NCBI GenBank assembly: GCA_020353115.1
Contig: CP070687.1
Coordinates: 2,530,259-2,537,610 of the forward strand
Length of the DNA: 7,352 nucleotides
From: Bacteroidales bacterium
Lineage (GTDB): Bacteria > Bacteroidota > Bacteroidia > Bacteroidales > VadinHA17
Direction: 5' to 3'
Below, piece by piece: positions 1 through 4,440 of the stretch (position 1 is its first letter; each line of letters begins with the position of its first letter). Made by a program: the position numbers and the translations under genes. The notes beneath the pieces are model-generated. The model did not search any database, was not told the DNA's origin, and saw only the letters and a list, made by a program, of their open reading frames with translations.

Positions 1-381
1 AGAAAAGTAGATCTGAAATCGGATAAAGTCCTTGAACAAAGACAGGTACGACATTATTTCCTGCATGGCGGTTATATTTTTGATATCAATGAACAATTTT
101 CACTTGAACCATCGGCACTTATGAAATTGATCGAAGCAGGTGTTTTCCAGGCCGATATCAATGTCCGGGTAACTTACCAGGACATAGTTTCATTTGGATT
201 ATCTTACAGAACAAGTGATGCCATAGTGGTCCAGCTTGGTTATCAATATGAGGACCTGCTGATTGGATATGCATATGATATTACACTATCCGATGTCAGG
301 ACCTCCAGCAGCGGATCCCATGAGATCATGCTCATCTATAAATTTAATAATTTCCTCAGGGGAGAATCCACGGAAGAATAA
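1..381 (+). CDS. PorP/SprF family type IX secretion membrane protein, C-terminal part (5' truncated)
   Basis: The frame is open from base 1 to the TAA at 379-381 and gives the last 126 residues; the real start lies upstream of the window. The ATG at 121 is an internal methionine, since family-like sequence precedes it: RHYFLHGGYIFD at in-window residues 17-28 and the following FSLEPSALMK. Later family-like stretches are LSYRTSDA (67-74), IGYAYDITLSD (88-98) and SGSHEIMLIYKF (104-115), ending in an 11-residue polar tail. Alternating polar/hydrophobic strands fit the end of an outer-membrane beta-barrel. PorP and SprF are known to work with the type IX secretion system, often paired with a particular secreted adhesin or cargo encoded next door. 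Which cargo this copy serves cannot be seen, because the upstream side is missing and the downstream neighbour is purD. Family assignment is by motif recognition; it could be either a core PorP or one of the many SprF-like paralogues. Confidence 0.88.
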   Translation, partial: RKVDLKSDKVLEQRQVRHYFLHGGYIFDINEQFSLEPSALMKLIEAGVFQADINVRVTYQDIVSFGLSYRTSDAIVVQLGYQYEDLLIGYAYDITLSDVRTSSSGSHEIMLIYKFNNFLRGESTEE

Positions 382-395
382 CTTCTAACAAAATA

Positions 396-426
396 AGAGG
401 CTGTCTTTAAAGGCAGCTTTTTTTTT
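396..426 (+). terminator. Intrinsic terminator after the PorP/SprF-like gene
   Basis: A 7-bp stem (400-406 pairing with 411-417, with one T-G wobble) closes a TTAA loop and is followed at once by nine T residues (418-426). A's and G's upstream (395-399) can extend the stem against the T tract. It starts 14 bp after the stop codon, where a transcript end is expected, and separates this gene from purD. No comparable structure is seen at the other gene ends in the window. Confidence 0.85.
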
Positions 427-549
427 GAAAATCCCCGACATTTCCCTTTGGTAGTTCCTGGCCGCAAGGCAAGCGATGCTTTGGCACAAAAACATCAGAG
501 ATTTAAGATATCGAAAGATCAGAATTATAAAAAATCACTAGCTAAAATA

Positions 550-563
550 GTACAAATTTGTAC
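550..563. promoter_or_regulatory. 14-bp perfect palindrome upstream of purD, possible operator
   Basis: GTACAAATTTGTAC reads identically on both strands and lies 45 bp before the purD start codon. The position suits an operator or part of a promoter, but no regulator is known from the sequence. The wider spacer (382-608) has an AT-rich stretch at 530-600 that could hold the promoter. The best match to the Bacteroidota -7 element TAnnTTTG is TAAGTTTA at 573-580, but no TTG box lies at the usual distance in front of it: the TTTG at 557-560 is only 12 bp away, where about 17-23 bp is usual. Chance occurrence in AT-rich DNA is possible. Confidence 0.3.
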
Positions 564-608
564 CTTAATTTATAAGTTTACTCCTTCGGAAAATTTACAA
601 GTACTGTT

Positions 609-1886
609 ATGAATGTACTAATTATCGGATCGGGTGGCAGGGAACATACCCTTGCATGGAAACTTTCTCAAAGCCGCCAACTGGACAATCTCCATATTGC
701 ACCGGGAAATGCCGGAACAGTTATGGTGGGCAATAATGTAAACATTGGTGTGGATGATTTTGAAAAAATCGGGAACTTCGTCATGGACCAGGAGATCTCG
801 CTCGTCGTGGTAGGACCTGAAGCGCCGTTGGTAAACGGGATACATGATTACTTTCTTGAACAATCCAACCTGAAGAGTATTCCTGTGATCGGGCCCGTAA
901 AGTCCGGAGCGATGCTGGAAGGGAGCAAGAAATTTGCAAATGAATTCATGGAGAGATATGGAATTCCAACGGCAGGATATAAGAGTATTGCGCAAAATAC
1001 CCTTGAGGAAGGATTTGAATTTCTTCAGAAATGTGAACCTCCATATGTTTTAAAAGCTGATGGATTGGCTGCAGGCAAAGGAGTACTAATCCTCGATTCT
1101 CTCGGGATGGCCAGGGCGGAACTAAAGAGCATGCTTGATGGCAAATTTGGAGTTGCAAGCCAAACCGTTGTAATTGAAGAATTCCTTAACGGCATCGAGG
1201 CTTCCGTGTTTGTCCTGACCGACGGGGAAAGTTATCTTGTTTTTCCGGAAGCCAAGGATTACAAAAGAATTGGAGAAGGGGATACCGGTGTTAATACAGG
1301 CGGGATGGGAGCCGTATCACCGGTTCCGTTTGCGGACAAAACCTTTCTTTCCAAAGTTGAGGAAAGGATTATAAAACCCACTATTTCCGGACTCATGAGT
1401 GAGGGGATTGACTACATCGGATTTCTTTATTTTGGATTGATGAATGTATTGGGTGATCCCTTTGTAGTGGAATATAATGTCCGAATGGGAGACCCTGAAG
1501 CACAAGTCGTTATTCCACGGATAAAGAATGATCTTCTGGTACTTCTCAAAGCAGCAGGTGAGCGCAGACTAAGCTCGTATGAACTGGATATCGATCCTCG
1601 TTCGGTCTGTACTGTTGTACTTGCATCTGGTGGATATCCCGGCAGCTATGAAAAGGGGAAAGAGATAATGAACCTGAACCAGGTGAAAAACAGTATTATA
1701 TTTCATGCAGGGACCAGGGTAGATAATGATGCAATCTTGACATCAGGGGGGAGAGTAATGGCCGTTAGTTCGTATGGCGAATCTATGGATAAAGCCCTCC
1801 AAAGATCATATGAAAGTGCCGGGATCATAAAGTTTGATAAGATGTTTTACCGCAGAGATATTGGATTCGACCTGAAGGATTTCTAG
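609..1886 (+). CDS. purD: Phosphoribosylamine--glycine ligase (GAR synthetase)
   Basis: This cytoplasmic enzyme joins glycine to 5-phosphoribosylamine with ATP, giving glycinamide ribonucleotide, the second step of de novo purine synthesis. At 425 residues it has the usual length. The N-terminal domain shows IGSGGREH (6-13) and VGPEAPLV (68-75). The ATP-grasp domain shows LEGSKKFA (103-110), LKADGLAAGKG (148-158), the DTGVNTGGMGA loop (225-235) and EYNVRMGDPEAQ (288-299), which holds the metal-binding Glu/Asn pair. The C-terminal domain shows ASGGYPGSYEKG (339-350), HAGT (366-369) and TSGGRVMAV (378-386). All expected motifs are present and the frame is intact. The ATG at 609 is chosen because the family begins right before the KVLVIGSGGREH-type strand, and it does so here (MNVLIIGSGG). 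No Shine-Dalgarno site is visible, as is common in Bacteroidota. A DUF6427-like gene follows 19 bp downstream, probably on the same transcript. Confidence 0.98.
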   Translation: MNVLIIGSGGREHTLAWKLSQSRQLDNLHIAPGNAGTVMVGNNVNIGVDDFEKIGNFVMDQEISLVVVGPEAPLVNGIHDYFLEQSNLKSIPVIGPVKSGAMLEGSKKFANEFMERYGIPTAGYKSIAQNTLEEGFEFLQKCEPPYVLKADGLAAGKGVLILDSLGMARAELKSMLDGKFGVASQTVVIEEFLNGIEASVFVLTDGESYLVFPEAKDYKRIGEGDTGVNTGGMGAVSPVPFADKTFLSKVEERIIKPTISGLMSEGIDYIGFLYFGLMNVLGDPFVVEYNVRMGDPEAQVVIPRIKNDLLVLLKAAGERRLSSYELDIDPRSVCTVVLASGGYPGSYEKGKEIMNLNQVKNSIIFHAGTRVDNDAILTSGGRVMAVSSYGESMDKALQRSYESAGIIKFDKMFYRRDIGFDLKDF

Positions 1887-1905
1887 TATACCAAATAGGC
1901 AGGAA

Positions 1906-2889
1906 ATGATTCTCAGACTATATAAGAGTATAACTCCATCCGTATTATTCCTGATTCTGATCACCGGGATTGCATACTGGTTAAAGGCCATGTTATACCC
2001 GGAAGAAATCAGTTTTGCTTATGATTCATACAGTATGCCGGCCTACAGGATTTTGGCAGATTTTTTCCGGAACCAGAATTTAATATCTGTATTCACGGGT
2101 TTTACCGCTACATTGCTAATAGCAATATTAATGGTCAGATTGAATACGACCTATTTCTTTATTGAACGGCGATCCTATCTTCCGGCATTGTTTTTTGTTC
2201 TGGGTACAGGAATCTTTGTTCCCTTACAACGTGTAAATCCTGTCCTGCCAGCAATTCTTTTTTTTGTAATTGCTTTAGACAGGGTTTTCCTGACGTATAA
2301 ATGTTCGGGTACATCCTTCCGGTTTTTTGATGCCGGATTACTTATCGGCCTGGGCAGCTTTTTTTATATTCATCTTATATTTTACCTGCCCATTTTGTGG
2401 ATCGGATTAATTATCCTGAGACCTTTCAATTGGAGAGAGTGGCTCGTCACCCTATTAGGATTTTTTACCCCCCTGGCCCTCATGATAACAATTTATTTTC
2501 TGTCGGGAGCGGAAATTATCCGGTTTTTTGAAAATGTAAAAATCAATATCATATTTCCGTTTTATTACGAGAATTTCGATTTATATGACCTTGTCTTTCT
2601 CTCTTATCTAGGATTACTTATCCTGATTTTCAGCATTTACATGATAAGGAATTTTTCCAGTATTAAGATCAGTTCCAGAAAATACCTTGATATAATGCTC
2701 TGGATATTTATACTTACATTGATTATTTACTTTTTTGTGCCTTCTGCGTCCGTAGAATTAATCCTTATTTTGTTTATACCGCTATCATATTTATTCACCT
2801 ATTTTTTCGTTTCCGTAAAATCGGCCTGGATCGGGAATATTTTGCTTGGTCTTTTCATGGCAGGAATAGCTATTGTTCAGATCTTTTGA
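1906..2889 (+). CDS. Polytopic inner-membrane protein, DUF6427-like
   Basis: A 327-residue, very hydrophobic protein with about 10 predicted membrane segments, roughly at residues 11-30, 58-78, 91-108, 112-130, 141-160, 161-172, 178-198, 227-247, 262-279, 281-302 and 307-325 (two of these may be one). Short polar loops carry the recognisable parts: ERRSYLPAL (87-95), FDAGLLIGLGSFFY (141-154) and LRPFNWREW (171-179). These resemble the Bacteroidota-only DUF6427 family as I remember it. No biochemical function is established for that family and none can be read from the sequence; no catalytic motif stands out. It begins 19 bp after the purD stop, so it is probably translated from the purD transcript. 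From memory, DUF6427 genes lie near purD in other Bacteroidota too, though this was not checked. The start at 1906 puts a short positively charged segment (R4, K7) before the first helix. Confidence 0.78.
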   Translation: MILRLYKSITPSVLFLILITGIAYWLKAMLYPEEISFAYDSYSMPAYRILADFFRNQNLISVFTGFTATLLIAILMVRLNTTYFFIERRSYLPALFFVLGTGIFVPLQRVNPVLPAILFFVIALDRVFLTYKCSGTSFRFFDAGLLIGLGSFFYIHLIFYLPILWIGLIILRPFNWREWLVTLLGFFTPLALMITIYFLSGAEIIRFFENVKINIIFPFYYENFDLYDLVFLSYLGLLILIFSIYMIRNFSSIKISSRKYLDIMLWIFILTLIIYFFVPSASVELILILFIPLSYLFTYFFVSVKSAWIGNILLGLFMAGIAIVQIF

Positions 2890-3009
2890 ATCATTCATAT
2901 TCTGAGGGGAAGGGATATCCGAATCAGACTTCAGGCTTATAAAGGATCCTGTGTGGAGGGGATATTCAAATGGGCCCAGCCGCCCTGAGTATTATGTGAG
3001 TATAGCTCT
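2890..3009. other. Convergent intergenic spacer without a visible terminator
   Basis: These 120 bases separate the ends of the plus-strand DUF6427-like gene and the minus-strand secreted-protein gene. The only notable structure is a 4-bp GGGC/GCCC hairpin (2972-2975 with 2982-2985) with no T tract on either strand. I see no gene, repeat or RNA here. Transcription from the two sides may end by Rho or overlap. Confidence 0.5.
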
Positions 3010-3453
3010 TTATTTGAATTTCACAAGGGAGACAATTCCGACAGCCATACCTTTTTTTCCGTCTATAAATGAATACCAGAGACTGTACTGGCCTGTTTTA
3101 GTGCAAGGGAAGTCGAATTTGTCATACATTTTCCCGGATTTCTCATCATATGAACTGATCAGTCTGCGTTGATGATCGAATAACTGGAGAATACCTTCTC
3201 CTTCCGAATCCGGAGCATTGCAAATGGAAAACCGGTATCTTGTATTCTTGACAAGAATAATTGAAGTTTTAAAAGTAGGAATATCCCTGGCAGATTTTGC
3301 TTCCGGGAGTTTAATAATGTAATCTTTAAGGTATGTAGTATTTTCACCGGCATTCATTGCACAGTTATTCACGAGATTATCTTCGGATTGGGCATTCAGA
3401 ATTACAGGTATGAAAAGTAAAGTGAAGATCAATATCAGGTATTTATTTTTCAT
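3010..3453 (-). CDS. Secreted protein of unknown function with three cysteines
   Basis: 147 residues starting with a clear Sec signal peptide: K2 and K4, a hydrophobic core (residues 5-19) and a likely cut after LNA (19-21), leaving a mature protein of about 126 residues. No cysteine sits at the cut site, so it is not a lipoprotein. The mature part has cysteines at 31, 78 and 117. It is rich in short beta-strand patterns, such as TSIILVKNTRYRFSIC (63-78), GILQLFD (87-93) and the YSLWYSF and VGIVSLVKF strands near the end, so a small beta-sandwich seems likely. The stretch FDFPCTKTGQY (113-123) looks like a conserved family core, but I cannot name the family. The start codon lies 2 bp after the stop of the lipoprotein gene, so the two are probably translationally coupled. 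A role as periplasmic or exported partner of the upstream lipoprotein and ABC transporter is inferred from position only. Confidence 0.85.
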   Translation of the reverse strand: MKNKYLILIFTLLFIPVILNAQSEDNLVNNCAMNAGENTTYLKDYIIKLPEAKSARDIPTFKTSIILVKNTRYRFSICNAPDSEGEGILQLFDHQRRLISSYDEKSGKMYDKFDFPCTKTGQYSLWYSFIDGKKGMAVGIVSLVKFK

Positions 3454-3455
3454 AT

Positions 3456-4361
3456 TCAGTTTATTGTCTTGTTGCGAATTTCTTCCACCTTTCTGGTTAT
3501 ACTTTTCAATTGCTCCTCTTTTATATCGACAAGGCTTGTTTCGTTCTGTACGATAACGAGCATCCCGTCTTCTTCAATTGTTTCCGGTTCTCCTATCTCA
3601 TAGGTTATAGTTACCTCTTCAAATTCATCCCTGATACTCTCCATATCACGAATCAGTTCAGCAAATTTCGGATCCTGCTGGTAAAAATTAAGCAAGAGCA
3701 ATAGGTCATTAAGGACAATCTTTTGTTCACCAATCCTTTCTGTTATTTCCGGATGGGGATGTTCCTTGGCGATCTGAGTAGCCAGATATAATCCCTCTAT
3801 CCATAATCCCGAGATAATCAATGTACTGAGATTGTTTCGGTCATTCTCACGAAGGTATTGATCCATTTGATTGAAACTTCTGACGGAAAGGAATCGTAAT
3901 GAATCCAACTCATTACCGGATGTGGCGATTCTTTTCAGTTTCTGAAAATCAAAGAATTGGCCTACATTAATCTCATCAGCGAGGTTCTTTATGGTAGAAA
4001 TATAGTCAATGGCTGAAGAGGTCTTGTTGTAAATATTCAGATATCCCAGATCTGCTCCATAAATTCCAAGTTTATAGGCTTGCTTGAAGCTGGTTTCGAG
4101 GTTATCTGTTGAACGTATTGAAGAGAGATATTTTCTTGAGAATGGAACACCGAGTCGGTTTACCAGAGTAGCTATCTCAACGGGAGAAGCGATGTTATGG
4201 ATAATCTCTTCCATTGCATCTTCGGAAATTTCCGAAGGACCCAGTGAAACGACAGTAGTATCAGAATCGTTTGCCGCTTCATCAAAGGATGAATCGGGTT
4301 TGTTCCTGCAGGAAAAAATAGGAAGAATCACGAAAAAAAATACTAACCACCTTTTTATCAT
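3456..4361 (-). CDS. Lipoprotein of unknown function, probable partner of the ABC transporter
   Basis: 301 residues. The N-terminus is a lipoprotein signal: K3 and R4, a hydrophobic core and a lipobox IFSC ending at C18. An acidic Ser/Thr-rich linker (about 21-48) would act as a tether. The rest is mostly helical, with no transmembrane segment and no enzyme motif that I can name. Striking segments are SPVEIATLVNRLGVPFS (59-75), GIYGADLGYLNIYN (99-112), LWIEGLYLATQ (186-196) and a charged C-terminal helix (279-297). The ASPVEIA/YGADLGY combination resembles a Bacteroidota lipoprotein family that I have seen only as hypothetical; that is memory, not a search result. R19-N20 after the cysteine gives no clear statement on inner- or outer-membrane sorting. 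It lies 79 bp after the transporter and 2 bp before the secreted protein, which suggests one operon. There is no visible Shine-Dalgarno site. The start is set by the signal peptide. Confidence 0.87.
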   Translation of the reverse strand: MIKRWLVFFFVILPIFSCRNKPDSSFDEAANDSDTTVVSLGPSEISEDAMEEIIHNIASPVEIATLVNRLGVPFSRKYLSSIRSTDNLETSFKQAYKLGIYGADLGYLNIYNKTSSAIDYISTIKNLADEINVGQFFDFQKLKRIATSGNELDSLRFLSVRSFNQMDQYLRENDRNNLSTLIISGLWIEGLYLATQIAKEHPHPEITERIGEQKIVLNDLLLLLNFYQQDPKFAELIRDMESIRDEFEEVTITYEIGEPETIEEDGMLVIVQNETSLVDIKEEQLKSITRKVEEIRNKTIN

Positions 4362-4440
4362 AATTCAATATATTGATATTAAACGTTTTGTAAAAGTAAT
4401 AAAATAAAGACACGATTTGCTTTCAGGGAATGAGAAAAAA
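4362..4440 (-). other. 79-bp spacer between transporter and lipoprotein genes
   Basis: AT-rich spacer with no hairpin plus T tract, so read-through from the transporter gene is expected. A TACTTTTA octamer (minus strand) is a partial match to the Bacteroidota -7 box TAnnTTTG, but it has no TTG partner at the right distance, so an internal promoter is possible but not supported. A 10-bp palindrome, CAATATATTG (4366-4375), sits just before the lipoprotein start and may be chance. Confidence 0.3.

Noticed and set aside
121..381. Stand-alone 86-aa protein starting at the ATG at 121
   Set aside because: The same frame is open to base 1 and carries PorP/SprF-like sequence before that ATG, so it is an internal methionine.
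573..580. TAAGTTTA as the -7 box of a purD promoter
   Set aside because: No TTG element at the usual 17-23 bp spacing upstream; the nearby TTTG (557-560) is too close.
618..995. 125-codon open frame on the minus strand
   Set aside because: It is a shadow of purD, and its translation shows no family features.
2971..2986. GGGC/GCCC hairpin in the convergent spacer as a bidirectional terminator
   Set aside because: The stem is only 4 bp and there is no T tract on either side.
2951..3172. 73-codon open frame on the plus strand across the convergent spacer
   Set aside because: It mostly overlaps the secreted-protein gene on the other strand, has no protein-like pattern and no promoter or ribosome site.
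4333..4340. Run of eight A's in the lipoprotein signal-peptide region as a phase-variation tract
   Set aside because: Short for a slippage tract, common in AT-rich genomes, and explained by Phe codons of the signal peptide.
4084..4407. 107-codon open frame on the plus strand
   Set aside because: It lies antisense inside the well-supported lipoprotein gene, has no recognisable protein pattern and no start context.
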